In this document: positions 1-7,142 of the stretch, piece after piece | Layout: each line of letters starts with the position of its first letter | Numbering within the stretch: the stretch's first letter is position 1 | NCBI GenBank assembly: GCA_023409675.1 | Contig: JAEYRC010000403.1 | Location: 1-7,673, forward strand | Length of the DNA: 7,673 nt | Origin: Bacteroidota bacterium | GTDB taxonomy: Bacteria > Bacteroidota > Bacteroidia > Chitinophagales > Chitinophagaceae | Direction of reading: 5' to 3' | Position numbers and translations under genes: made by a program | The notes under the pieces: model-generated | The model's input: the letters and a program-made list of their open reading frames with translations, nothing else | Database searches by the model: none | What the model was told of the DNA's origin: nothing

Positions 1-761
1 ACACACATCTGGCCAAAAAGGGCAGCCTGCTGATCCCCGGCTATTCCACAAATGGGCACCCTGGCTGATGTAAATAACTGATCCGTATAACCGAATATTT
101 CACTGCTCGATCTGACTTCAGGCAGTAACGATTCAGGAATGTTAAACAGTTTCAGCAGTTCAGTATCCCAGCTTAAGTTGTGAATATTATACAACATGGT
201 TCGGGAAGCATTGGTAACGTCAGTGGCATGAACTTTTCCATTTGTCAGCTTATAGATGAGCCAGCTGTCGACAGTTCCAAAACACAGCTTTCCGTCAAGG
301 GCATCCTGCCTTGCTCCCGGAATGTTGTCGAGCATCCAGGCGAGCTTGGTTGCCGAAAAGTATGCATCCGGGATGAGTCCTGTCTTTTCCTGTATCATCA
401 CGCCAAACCCATCCTGCTTCAATTTATCGCAGGCATCGGAAGTTCGCCTGTCCTGCCAGACAATAGCCTTACCTACCGGTTTATGGGTTTCGCGGTTCCA
501 AAGCACAGCGGTTTCCCGCTGATTGGTAATGCCAATACCGGCAATATCCGTAATCGTCAGACCGGCTTTGAGCACTGCTTCGGTAGCAACGCCCAACTGC
601 GTATACCATATCTCTTCAGCATCATGTTCAACCCAGCCGGGTTTTGGGAAATATTGTTTGAATTCTTTTTGAGCTACGGATATCACCTTGCCGGCATGAT
701 CAAAAACAATTGCTCTGGAACTTGTTGTCCCCTGGTCGAATGCAAGAATGTACGATGCCAT
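1..761 (-). CDS. glpK: Glycerol kinase, N-terminal half (cut by window edge)
   Basis: Cytoplasmic FGGY-family sugar kinase that phosphorylates glycerol to sn-glycerol-3-phosphate with ATP. The 253 visible codons start at the ATG at 761 and run off the window, about half of the usual 500 residues. Visible landmarks are the phosphate-binding DQGTTSSR at residues 9-16, NQRET at 80-84 (R82 and E83 match the glycerol-contacting Arg-Glu pair), WQDRR at 102-106, PDAYFSATKL at 131-140 (Y134) and GIAGDQQAALFGQ at 239-251, whose D243 matches the catalytic aspartate. The stretch before GIAGDQQA reads SARVPICGI. It appears to lack the histidine that PTS HPr phosphorylates in Firmicutes glycerol kinases, so that control is not expected. 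The gene starts 8 bases after the phosphodiesterase stop, so the two are almost certainly cotranscribed. There is no purine-rich ribosome site in front. Family assignment is very secure; the missing half was not seen. Confidence 0.97.
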   Translation of the reverse strand, partial: MASYILAFDQGTTSSRAIVFDHAGKVISVAQKEFKQYFPKPGWVEHDAEEIWYTQLGVATEAVLKAGLTITDIAGIGITNQRETAVLWNRETHKPVGKAIVWQDRRTSDACDKLKQDGFGVMIQEKTGLIPDAYFSATKLAWMLDNIPGARQDALDGKLCFGTVDSWLIYKLTNGKVHATDVTNASRTMLYNIHNLSWDTELLKLFNIPESLLPEVRSSSEIFGYTDQLFTSARVPICGIAGDQQAALFGQMC

Positions 762-769
762 AATGCTGT

Positions 770-1699
770 TTATGGAGATTTTTGAAAATTTATTGATGAA
801 TACAGATCAGGGTAGTCCGAAATGAGACCATCCACACTCATATCTGTCAATTGCTGCATAACCTTAAGATCATTGACGGTCCAGGGAATCACCCGGATGT
901 TTTTCGAATGGGCATCCTGCACAAATTCAGGACTGATAAAACTGTAATGCGGACTGATTATATCTGGTATAAAACCCAGGGTATCGAGCAACTGATCAAC
1001 GGGCCTGATCTCCCCTTCCACCAGGAATGATAACATTAGATCATCGTGATGTTCATGAAGGTAACGCAGCGGCCGTGGATCAAAAGACTGGATGGAGGTT
1101 CGGGCGCTTATTCCTTTTTTCTCCAGAACCGCTACTACCAGTCGCGCAAAAGTTTCCGGATCGGGATGATGAATATCATAACCAGCCGGTTTGCTTTTGA
1201 TTTCGAGATTATATCGTACAGGGATACCCGAAGCGTGAGCATGCTGTTCAATGGAGTCGATCGCCTCTTCCAATAATGGAATAATTGCAGGCATTGTTTG
1301 CTGCCGCGGAAAATTGGGATGCTTTCTACGGCCAACATCAATATTTTTCAGTTGCTCATAGGATAGCCTGTAAATTGTCCGCCCTGCTGTATCATTTTCC
1401 TGAAGCAAGCGACCATCGGCGTAGGAACTTATGGCGGTATTCAGTACAGGATCATGTGAAACAACCACCTGCTGATCGGCTGTAATCATCAGGTCGGCTT
1501 CTATGGTAGTAATACCGTGTTGAAGAGCGTAAATGAAACCCGGAATGGTATTTTCGGGCATTAACCCTCTTGCACCACGATGGCCCTGCAGGTCAAATGC
1601 AGGGTAAGCAGATGTCGTATCCTCTTGCATAACGGCGGAACCGGTACATGAATAAAATATTACAAATAAGAGAGATTTTGCGAATAATTCAACCTTCAT
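770..1699 (-). CDS. Lipoprotein glycerophosphodiester phosphodiesterase (GDPD family)
   Basis: Hydrolyses glycerophosphodiesters such as glycerophosphocholine or glycerophosphoethanolamine to sn-glycerol-3-phosphate and an alcohol. The 309-residue protein begins with a short lipoprotein signal: K2 and K8, a hydrophobic run, then lipobox FYSC with C18 as the predicted lipidated residue, so it should act outside the cytoplasmic membrane. The catalytic core follows the GDPD pattern: HRGARGLMPENT at 40-51 (H40, R41, E50), EADLMITAD at 67-75 (E67 and D69 as metal ligands), and SHDP at 81-84 with H82 as the second catalytic histidine. NLEIKSK at 164-170, the PWTVND segment at 272-277 and GLISDYP at 291-297 complete the TIM-barrel signature. 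It lies 57 bases after glpD and 8 bases before glpK, which ties it to glycerol-3-phosphate use. It could be called GlpQ/UgpQ-like, but the exact substrate cannot be read from sequence. Confidence 0.94.
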   Translation of the reverse strand: MKVELFAKSLLFVIFYSCTGSAVMQEDTTSAYPAFDLQGHRGARGLMPENTIPGFIYALQHGITTIEADLMITADQQVVVSHDPVLNTAISSYADGRLLQENDTAGRTIYRLSYEQLKNIDVGRRKHPNFPRQQTMPAIIPLLEEAIDSIEQHAHASGIPVRYNLEIKSKPAGYDIHHPDPETFARLVVAVLEKKGISARTSIQSFDPRPLRYLHEHHDDLMLSFLVEGEIRPVDQLLDTLGFIPDIISPHYSFISPEFVQDAHSKNIRVIPWTVNDLKVMQQLTDMSVDGLISDYPDLYSSINFQKSP

Positions 1700-1756
1700 G
1701 CCCTATGAAATGGTTAACAAATAGCCTGTGCTTTCAATCTTCAATATAGTAAAAAA

Positions 1757-3313
1757 TCAATTCAGGATGTATTGCGCGGCTAAGCTGCGGAATGAATTCA
1801 GTTGTTCATCTGCCCAGGCCTTATCTTTATTTAAATGCTTTGCCAGAATTTCGGCTACTGCCGGGGCGATATGCACTGTTTCCCGGGCATCCATCAGTAA
1901 AGCTCTGCATCGCCTCGAGAGCATGTCTTCCAGCGTTTGAACCATTTCATATTTTACAGCCCATTCCACCTGAGCACGATGAAGCGGAATACGGCGGCTG
2001 ATCCAACCGTCCGGATCAGCATCGATCAATGTTTGTATACGGGCAAGATCACTGCCATAATAGTATAAAGGATTGTTCATATCGGGCCGGGGCATATATC
2101 CATGGATGTGTTTGTTGCGGGTGGTGGATCTGCTTGCTGCCCATCCCCCAGCCTTTTCAATATAGCTGACCATGTCTTCACCCATACGCCTGTAGGTTGT
2201 CCACTTGCCGCCGAGTATGGTGAAAAGTCCGGATGCCGAACGTTCAATCTTATGACTTCTTGAAATCTCTTTCGTGCCGCCTTGATTATTCTGCTGCGCG
2301 GCTAAAGGGCGTAAACCGGCATACACACTCAGTACATCCTGGCGTTCAGGCGCTTTTACAAGATATTCAGCAGCAGTTTGCAATATGAAATCGACCTCCG
2401 AAACAGTCGCCTGTGGTTCATCGGTAACCTGATCAACGGGAGTATCAGTTGTACCCAGGATTACGCGGTTATGCCATGGAACACCGAACAGCACCCGACC
2501 ATCACTGGTTTCAGGAATCATAAGCGCGTTTCCACCCGGAAGGAATTTTCTATCCACCACAAGATGAATACCCTGGCTGGGCCGGATAGCCGGTTGTGCA
2601 TCTGGGTTATCCATCGCCAGTACATTATCGGCAAACACGCCGGTGGCATTAACAACAGCGCGGGCATTGATAGAGTACTGTTGCCCTGAAAGCCGATCTA
2701 CTCCTTCTACCCCACATACCTGCCCCATGCTGTTTTTGAGTAATCCGTTGACCTGAAAATAATTAATCGCAGTGCCGCCCGCATGATGTATAGTCTGCGC
2801 CAGGTTGATTGCCAGACGGGCATCATCAAACTGCCCATCATGGTACAAAACAGCGCCCAGCAAATTGGTTGTACGTACATTTTCCAGCCGGGCAGGCGCT
2901 TCCGACGCTTTTACAAACTCAGAATGTCCCCAGGATAATTTCCCCGACACCCAGTCGTATAATTTCAGGCCAATCGTGTATTTAAGCCTGCTCCACCAGG
3001 TATAGACAGGAATAATAAACTGCAGGTCGTGCACAAGATGGGGTGCGATGGAATAAAGAATTTCGCGTTCCGTTCCGGCTTCCCGAACCAGGGCAACATC
3101 GCCCTGTGCAAGATATCTTACGCCGCCGTGAATCAGTTTGGTGCTCCGGGAGGAAGTGCCACTGGCAAAGTCGGCTTTTTCAAGTAACAGTACCGAATAA
3201 CCGCGCGTTCTGGCTTCGAGCGCTATGCCAAGTCCTGTGGCTCCTCCGCCTATGACCAGGATATCCCATTGCGGGGTGGACTGAATGGTATGAATCAGAT
3301 CAGGTCGGTGCAC
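1757..3313 (-). CDS. glpD: Aerobic glycerol-3-phosphate dehydrogenase, FAD-dependent
   Basis: Oxidises sn-glycerol-3-phosphate to dihydroxyacetone phosphate and passes electrons via FAD to the quinone pool; the enzyme is peripheral on the inner face of the cytoplasmic membrane. The length of 518 residues is normal for the family. Landmarks are the dinucleotide-binding IGGGATG at 21-27, SSRSTKLIHGGVRYL at 54-68 (the classic second FAD motif), VNATGVFAD at 221-229, YAGLRPL at 331-337 and GGKWTTYRRM at 368-377. A C-terminal helical domain follows, with ALLMDARE at 471-478. The start is GTG at 3313. No in-frame ATG exists between it and the upstream in-frame stop at 3350-3352, and the next Met is at residue 196, well inside the FAD domain, so a non-ATG start is required. 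It is the first gene of the glycerol block, and 313 bases of non-coding DNA precede it. Function is very secure. Confidence 0.97.
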   Translation of the reverse strand: MHRPDLIHTIQSTPQWDILVIGGGATGLGIALEARTRGYSVLLLEKADFASGTSSRSTKLIHGGVRYLAQGDVALVREAGTEREILYSIAPHLVHDLQFIIPVYTWWSRLKYTIGLKLYDWVSGKLSWGHSEFVKASEAPARLENVRTTNLLGAVLYHDGQFDDARLAINLAQTIHHAGGTAINYFQVNGLLKNSMGQVCGVEGVDRLSGQQYSINARAVVNATGVFADNVLAMDNPDAQPAIRPSQGIHLVVDRKFLPGGNALMIPETSDGRVLFGVPWHNRVILGTTDTPVDQVTDEPQATVSEVDFILQTAAEYLVKAPERQDVLSVYAGLRPLAAQQNNQGGTKEISRSHKIERSASGLFTILGGKWTTYRRMGEDMVSYIEKAGGWAASRSTTRNKHIHGYMPRPDMNNPLYYYGSDLARIQTLIDADPDGWISRRIPLHRAQVEWAVKYEMVQTLEDMLSRRCRALLMDARETVHIAPAVAEILAKHLNKDKAWADEQLNSFRSLAAQYILN

Positions 3314-3424
3314 AATAGGTTTTGCATGAAAATAAGGATTTATCCAGCATCAGTGCAACCAAAATACAAAAACATAAAATATAGGAGATAATTTTTGAAA
3401 CCGGTATGAACAACACCACCGCTA

Positions 3425-3443
3425 ATCCCTATTGTATAGGGAT
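3425..3443. repeat. Perfect 8-bp inverted repeat, operator-like
   Basis: ATCCCTAT and ATAGGGAT flank a 3-base TGT spacer, giving a 19-base perfect palindrome that starts 112 bases upstream of the glpD start. No T run follows on either strand, so it does not look like an intrinsic terminator. A degenerate relative, centred on CTATAG at 3453-3458, matches 6 of 8 positions between its arms. The two centres are about 21-22 bases apart, close to two helical turns. The hexamer TATAGG occurs three times here, at 3380-3385, 3435-3440 and 3454-3459. Binding of a dimeric regulator is inference; the repeat itself is directly visible. Confidence 0.5.
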
Positions 3444-3533
3444 GGATTGATTCTATAGGATTATTTATTGTCGTATGATATGCTGCTAATTCTCATCATT
3501 CTAATCTATAAACTATGCGTTAGTGAATGCTGA

Positions 3534-3541
3534 CAAAAATA
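3534..3541 (-). promoter_or_regulatory. Candidate Bacteroidota -7 element for glpD
   Basis: The minus strand reads TATTTTTG, a full match to the TAnnTTTG -7 consensus of Bacteroidota. Transcription would start near 3527 and leave a leader of roughly 210 bases that includes the palindrome. No TTG is found at the expected -33 distance, so the promoter would be partial. Such a short AT-rich pattern can arise by chance in this region. Confidence 0.25.
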
Positions 3542-3626
3542 ATTGTATACCGATGCCATTATGGGTTAGCGCCATGCTGTAAAAGACATTCTAAAAGCTT
3601 CAATTTTTATTGGACCAGAAGGAATT

Positions 3627-4877
3627 TCAGTTAAACCGGCCCGGATCAAATGGCTTCAGGTCAATACTGGTTGCTTCTTCGTTGACCAGCTCACTGACCA
3701 GTTTGCCGGTACCTGCTCCAAGGCTCAGGCCGATCATGGCATGACCCGTGGCAATCACCACGTTACTGAACTTCCGGTCTCTGCCAATATAGGGTAATCC
3801 ATCGGCTGAGCATGGCCGGTAGCCGTACCAGATCTTATCATTATCCGGTACCGCCATGTTGAAGGAGGGAAAGAAAGATTTCACTCCATTCAATATACCC
3901 TGTACACGGTTGTACCTGGGGGGCGTATTCAATGATGTTATTTCCATAGTACCACCGAAACGGATCCTGTTATTACTCAGGGGAGTAATGGCCACCCGCC
4001 CTTCCGCAAGAATAATCGGATAATTCACTTTCATGATGCTATCATCAACAGTAACGGAATATCCTCTGCCTGCGACCAATGGAATTTTTATCCCGAGCTT
4101 TGAAGCCAGTTCGCGGCTCCAGGAGCCGGTTGCCAGAATTACCTGGTCTGCTTCCACGGATGATTTCTGCGTAATCACGTTGGTTACCGAGTTACCCGAA
4201 CGCCTGAAATCAACAACAGCATCCTGCTCCAGAAACTTAACGCCCATATCCTTTAATACCCTGAGCAGGTTCTGCATAAGCGTTCCGGGATCAAGGTGCG
4301 CATCACAACGGAAATAAATGGCACCCTCCACATTCATGTCAAGTTGCGGCTCCATGGCGCGGGTTTGGGAAGCATCGAGCATATCCACATCCAAACCCAA
4401 TTCCCTGCTCCGGTGAGCAATTTCAGCCCCATGAGCGGCTCCCTCAGTAGTCCGGAACATTTCCAGCAAGCCTGTAGGCCGGTAAAAGAAATCAAAAGCC
4501 GGATCGCTCTTCCACAGTTCATACATATCCTTGCTTAATATAGCGATATCACGCAAAGGGACAGCCGAATCCAATACATGTTTTTTATTCGCGCTCCGCA
4601 TGAATTTTATACCCCAGTCGGCAAGGCCGGCATCCAGACGTGGTTGTACATAAAACGGACTCAATGGATTCAGCATCCACTTCAACCCCTGCTTAACGAT
4701 ACCCGGCGTAGCCATAGGAATAAAATGCCCGGGGCATACGTAGCCGGCATTACCGTATGAACAGCTATCGGTCATATCGGTTTTATCTATAACCGTTACA
4801 TCATAACCAGACTTACGAAGAAAATATGCGCTCGAAAGGCCGATAATGCCTCCACCGGCAATAACTATTTTACTCAT
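3627..4877 (-). CDS. DadA-like FAD D-amino-acid dehydrogenase, probable D-hydroxyproline dehydrogenase
   Basis: Single-chain FAD-dependent oxidoreductase of the DAO fold, 416 residues, close to DadA length. Seen in the sequence: N-terminal Rossmann motif AGGGIIGLSSAYFL at 7-20 with D31 at the end of the second strand, SYGNAGYVCPG at 40-50, VILATGSWS at 246-254, GYRPCSADGLPYIGR at 352-366 and the C-terminal FAD contact ATGHAMIGLSLGAGTG at 376-391. The family oxidises D-amino acids to imino acids and passes electrons to the respiratory chain. Lying in one transcription unit with a 4-hydroxyproline epimerase and a ketoglutaric semialdehyde dehydrogenase, it most likely oxidises cis-4-hydroxy-D-proline to pyrroline-4-hydroxy-2-carboxylate. 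This would be the one-subunit form of the enzyme, not the heterotrimeric LhpBEF type. It starts 32 bases after the mutarotase stop. D-alanine or D-proline oxidation are alternatives. The family is certain; the substrate is inferred from context. Confidence 0.9.
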   Translation of the reverse strand: MSKIVIAGGGIIGLSSAYFLRKSGYDVTVIDKTDMTDSCSYGNAGYVCPGHFIPMATPGIVKQGLKWMLNPLSPFYVQPRLDAGLADWGIKFMRSANKKHVLDSAVPLRDIAILSKDMYELWKSDPAFDFFYRPTGLLEMFRTTEGAAHGAEIAHRSRELGLDVDMLDASQTRAMEPQLDMNVEGAIYFRCDAHLDPGTLMQNLLRVLKDMGVKFLEQDAVVDFRRSGNSVTNVITQKSSVEADQVILATGSWSRELASKLGIKIPLVAGRGYSVTVDDSIMKVNYPIILAEGRVAITPLSNNRIRFGGTMEITSLNTPPRYNRVQGILNGVKSFFPSFNMAVPDNDKIWYGYRPCSADGLPYIGRDRKFSNVVIATGHAMIGLSLGAGTGKLVSELVNEEATSIDLKPFDPGRFN

Positions 4878-4909
4878 GTAAAGGGGCTTAATCGTTTCAG
4901 GGGACAGTA

Positions 4910-6064
4910 TTATTTTTTAACAGAGAACGAGTATACAGTGGTTTGTTTATATGTTTCGCCAGGCGACAAAATGGTTGACGGAAAATCCGGCATATTGGGT
5001 GAATCCGGGAAATGCTGCGCTTCAAGACAAAGACCGGCATGCTGTACATATGCTGTACCACCTTTAGTTTCGGTCAGGGTTCCATCAAGAAAGTTACCGG
5101 AGTAAAATTGTACGCCGGGTTCCGTAGTATGCATTTCCATATATCTTCCGCTTTGCGGATCATACAGTGTAGCCGCAAGCGATAACTCATTCGATGTTTT
5201 ATTCAATACGTAATTATGATCAAAACCACCGGGAACTTTGTCCAGGTCGGCACCGATCTTCTTCGGTGTGCGAAAATCCATCGGTGTACCTGCAACCGGC
5301 TCATGTTTTCCAACCGGAATCAGGTTAGGATTTACCGGAGTATAGCGATCAGCCAAAATGCTTAATTCATGGTCTTTGATGGTGGGTGATTTCCCCGCGG
5401 ATAAGTTGAAATACGTATGATTGGTAAGGTTAACGGGAGTAGGTTTATCCGTAGTAGCGCTATAATCTATACGCAGTTCATTATTATCTGTGAGAATATA
5501 CCAAACGGTTGTATTGAGTGTTCCGGGATATCCGCCTTCCATATCGGGACTGGTATATTCCAGTTTCAGCGAATCGCCGTTTAATGAAGCATTCCAGATA
5601 ACCTTATCAAAGCCTTTCACGCCACCATGCAGTGTATTACCGTTATTATTCGGTTCCAACTCATAGGTTTCACCATTAAGTGTAAATGCGGCATTGGCAA
5701 TTCGATTAGCATATCGACCGATCAATGAGCCGATATAAGGATTTCCCACCTGGAGATATCCACCCAGGGAATCAAAACCCAGCACCACATCCCCCATATT
5801 GCCATCCCTGTCGGGTACCCGGATGCTTTTCACTGTGCCGCCATAATTCAGGATGGTAACTTCCATCCCATTCGTATTGGTAAGTACAAATTCTCTTACT
5901 TCCATATTGTCTAAAATTCCGACTACCTGATTTTTCATGGGATCTGTATTTTCATCCGGCATCTGCTGCCCGGCAGTTTTATCTTCCGTACCAGAACAGG
6001 AAATCATGAGTAGAACTAATCCTGTTGCGATAAAACGAAACAATTTTGAATTGATCTGCGACAT
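4910..6064 (-). CDS. galM: Lipoprotein aldose 1-epimerase (galactose mutarotase)
   Basis: Interconverts alpha and beta anomers of aldoses such as galactose, glucose or arabinose. The 384-residue protein starts with a lipoprotein signal peptide (hydrophobic run at about 11-22, lipobox MISC with C23 lipidated). A polar linker to about residue 45 follows, so it should sit in the periplasm or on the cell surface. The GalM beta-sandwich signature is complete: GRYANRI at 116-122, NTLHGG at 143-148 (H146), NLTNHTYFNL at 212-221 with H216 as the probable general acid, GGFDHNYV at 279-286 with substrate-binding D282, and CLEAQHFPDSPN at 346-357 with E348 as the probable general base. It is the unexpected member of this block: 76 bases after the hydroxyproline epimerase and 32 bases before the D-amino-acid dehydrogenase. 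It looks fully intact. The preferred sugar is unknown. Confidence 0.95.
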   Translation of the reverse strand: MSQINSKLFRFIATGLVLLMISCSGTEDKTAGQQMPDENTDPMKNQVVGILDNMEVREFVLTNTNGMEVTILNYGGTVKSIRVPDRDGNMGDVVLGFDSLGGYLQVGNPYIGSLIGRYANRIANAAFTLNGETYELEPNNNGNTLHGGVKGFDKVIWNASLNGDSLKLEYTSPDMEGGYPGTLNTTVWYILTDNNELRIDYSATTDKPTPVNLTNHTYFNLSAGKSPTIKDHELSILADRYTPVNPNLIPVGKHEPVAGTPMDFRTPKKIGADLDKVPGGFDHNYVLNKTSNELSLAATLYDPQSGRYMEMHTTEPGVQFYSGNFLDGTLTETKGGTAYVQHAGLCLEAQHFPDSPNMPDFPSTILSPGETYKQTTVYSFSVKK

Positions 6065-6109
6065 CTAAAGCTGATTTTGTGGTGTTGTTATAGTTCCCGT
6101 TTTGATGGC

Positions 6110-6117
6110 CAAAGCTA
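6110..6117 (-). promoter_or_regulatory. Candidate -7 element upstream of the mutarotase
   Basis: In the 76-base gap between the epimerase and mutarotase genes the minus strand reads TAGCTTTG, a full match to the Bacteroidota TAnnTTTG -7 consensus. A start near 6103 would give a leader of about 39 bases. No TTG lies at the usual -33 spacing, so this is a weak call. If real, galM and the dehydrogenase could be transcribed apart from the two upstream genes. Confidence 0.28.
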
Positions 6118-6140
6118 ACAGAAAAAGACCAGATTTTTAT

Positions 6141-7142
6141 TTACAGCACCTGGAAACCCAACGCGTAAGGGTCATCTGCTTCATCGATTGTAATGGTATT
6201 GTGGCCGTAAATTTTCGCCCAGCCTTCTATTCCCGGTATGATGGCGGGTTTTCCGCCCACCTCGGTCATTTCTTCCACCGTACCTGCAAAGGTAGAGCCG
6301 ATAATGCTTTCATGAATGAATACATCTCCCTTCTTCAATTTTCCTTTCGCATACCATTGTGCCATCCGGGCAGAGGTTCCTGTTCCACAGGGGGAGCGGT
6401 CAATAGCTTTATCGCCATAAAATACCGCGTTTCGGGCTGTTGAGGCCGGATCGAGGGTCGCGCCTGTCCATAAGATATGTGAACAACCGTGAATAGTGGG
6501 ATCTTCGGGATGAACAAATTCCCAGCGGGCATTGATCCTGTCGCGCAGCTCCCTGCTCCATCCTATCAGTTGTGCAGCAGTATAGTGTTCCAGACCGGGA
6601 AAGTTCGGTTGTACATCAACTATAGCATAGAAATTCCCGCCATAGGAAACGTCCACTTTCAGCATACCCAGATCAGGACATTCCACTTCAAGGTCTTCCG
6701 CCGCTAAATATGAAGCGATATTCGTCAGTTTGACTGATGTGATTTTATTGCCCTTCTGCTGGTATCGGATATTCACCAGTCCGGCTGGCGCTTCCATCCG
6801 AACTATGCCGGGGGTTTTGGGTGTAATCAGCCCTTCCTCCAGCGCGATAGTTATGGTACCGATCGTACCATGACCACACATCGGAAGACAGCCACTGGTT
6901 TCAATAAACAAAACAGCAATGTCATTCCGTGGATCATGCGGCGGGTAAAGAATACTTCCGCTCATCATATCATGCCCACGGGGTTCAAACATCAATCCAC
7001 GCCTTATCCAGTCGAATTCCCGAAGAAAATGCTGTCGTTTTTCGCTCATCGAATTACCGGTAAGCAGTGGCCCGCCGGCTGCGACAAGCCGAACGGGATT
7101 ACCGCAGGTATGTGCATCAATGCAGAAAAAAGTCTTTTTCAT
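6141..7142 (-). CDS. 4-hydroxyproline 2-epimerase (proline racemase family)
   Basis: Cofactor-independent epimerase of the proline racemase fold, 333 residues, expected in the cytoplasm. It should convert trans-4-hydroxy-L-proline to cis-4-hydroxy-D-proline. Both catalytic cysteines of the two-base mechanism are present: C89 in MCGHGTIGT at 88-96 and C252 in DRSPCGTGTSARM at 248-260. Two cysteines argue against the related trans-3-hydroxy-L-proline dehydratase, in which the second is replaced by threonine. Other family marks are IDAHTCGNPVRLV at 8-20 and FEPRGHDMMSGS at 52-63. The ATG at 7142 overlaps the stop of the aldehyde dehydrogenase (shared bases 7139-7142), which implies cotranscription and probably coupled translation. 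Proline racemase activity is the main alternative. The neighbouring semialdehyde dehydrogenase and D-amino-acid dehydrogenase favour the hydroxyproline role. Confidence 0.92.
   Translation of the reverse strand: MKKTFFCIDAHTCGNPVRLVAAGGPLLTGNSMSEKRQHFLREFDWIRRGLMFEPRGHDMMSGSILYPPHDPRNDIAVLFIETSGCLPMCGHGTIGTITIALEEGLITPKTPGIVRMEAPAGLVNIRYQQKGNKITSVKLTNIASYLAAEDLEVECPDLGMLKVDVSYGGNFYAIVDVQPNFPGLEHYTAAQLIGWSRELRDRINARWEFVHPEDPTIHGCSHILWTGATLDPASTARNAVFYGDKAIDRSPCGTGTSARMAQWYAKGKLKKGDVFIHESIIGSTFAGTVEEMTEVGGKPAIIPGIEGWAKIYGHNTITIDEADDPYALGFQVL

Larger units (their letters stand above)
3314..3626. promoter_or_regulatory. 313-base intergenic region: leader of glpD
   Basis: This is the only non-coding stretch above 300 bases. 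It lies between the stop of the D-amino-acid dehydrogenase and the GTG of glpD, both on the minus strand. It is visibly AT-richer than the genes. It contains a perfect inverted repeat at 3425-3443, a weaker palindrome around 3448-3463 and a TAnnTTTG-like element at 3534-3541. I found no open reading frame worth calling, no tRNA and no GC-rich hairpin followed by a T run on the minus strand. Its size and content suggest that glpD has its own promoter and regulator, while readthrough from the upstream block cannot be excluded. Confidence 0.55.

Noticed and set aside
180..785. Plus-strand open frame of 201 codons
   Set aside because: It is the antisense shadow of glpK, whose minus-strand frame carries all family motifs. 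The plus-strand translation shows no recognisable domain.
3425..3443. Inverted repeat as an intrinsic terminator for the hydroxyproline block
   Set aside because: The stem has only 8 bp with AT-rich ends and a 3-base loop, no T run follows on the minus strand, and it lies about 180 bases beyond the last stop codon. An operator fits better.
3314..3626. Riboswitch or small RNA in the glpD leader
   Set aside because: I could not recognise any known riboswitch core or a stable multi-helix fold by eye, and the region is AT-rich without conserved-looking blocks beyond the palindromes.
6102..6443. Plus-strand open frame of 113 codons starting between the mutarotase and epimerase genes
   Set aside because: It lies almost entirely opposite the epimerase, including its conserved SPCGTGT region, and has no recognisable protein features.
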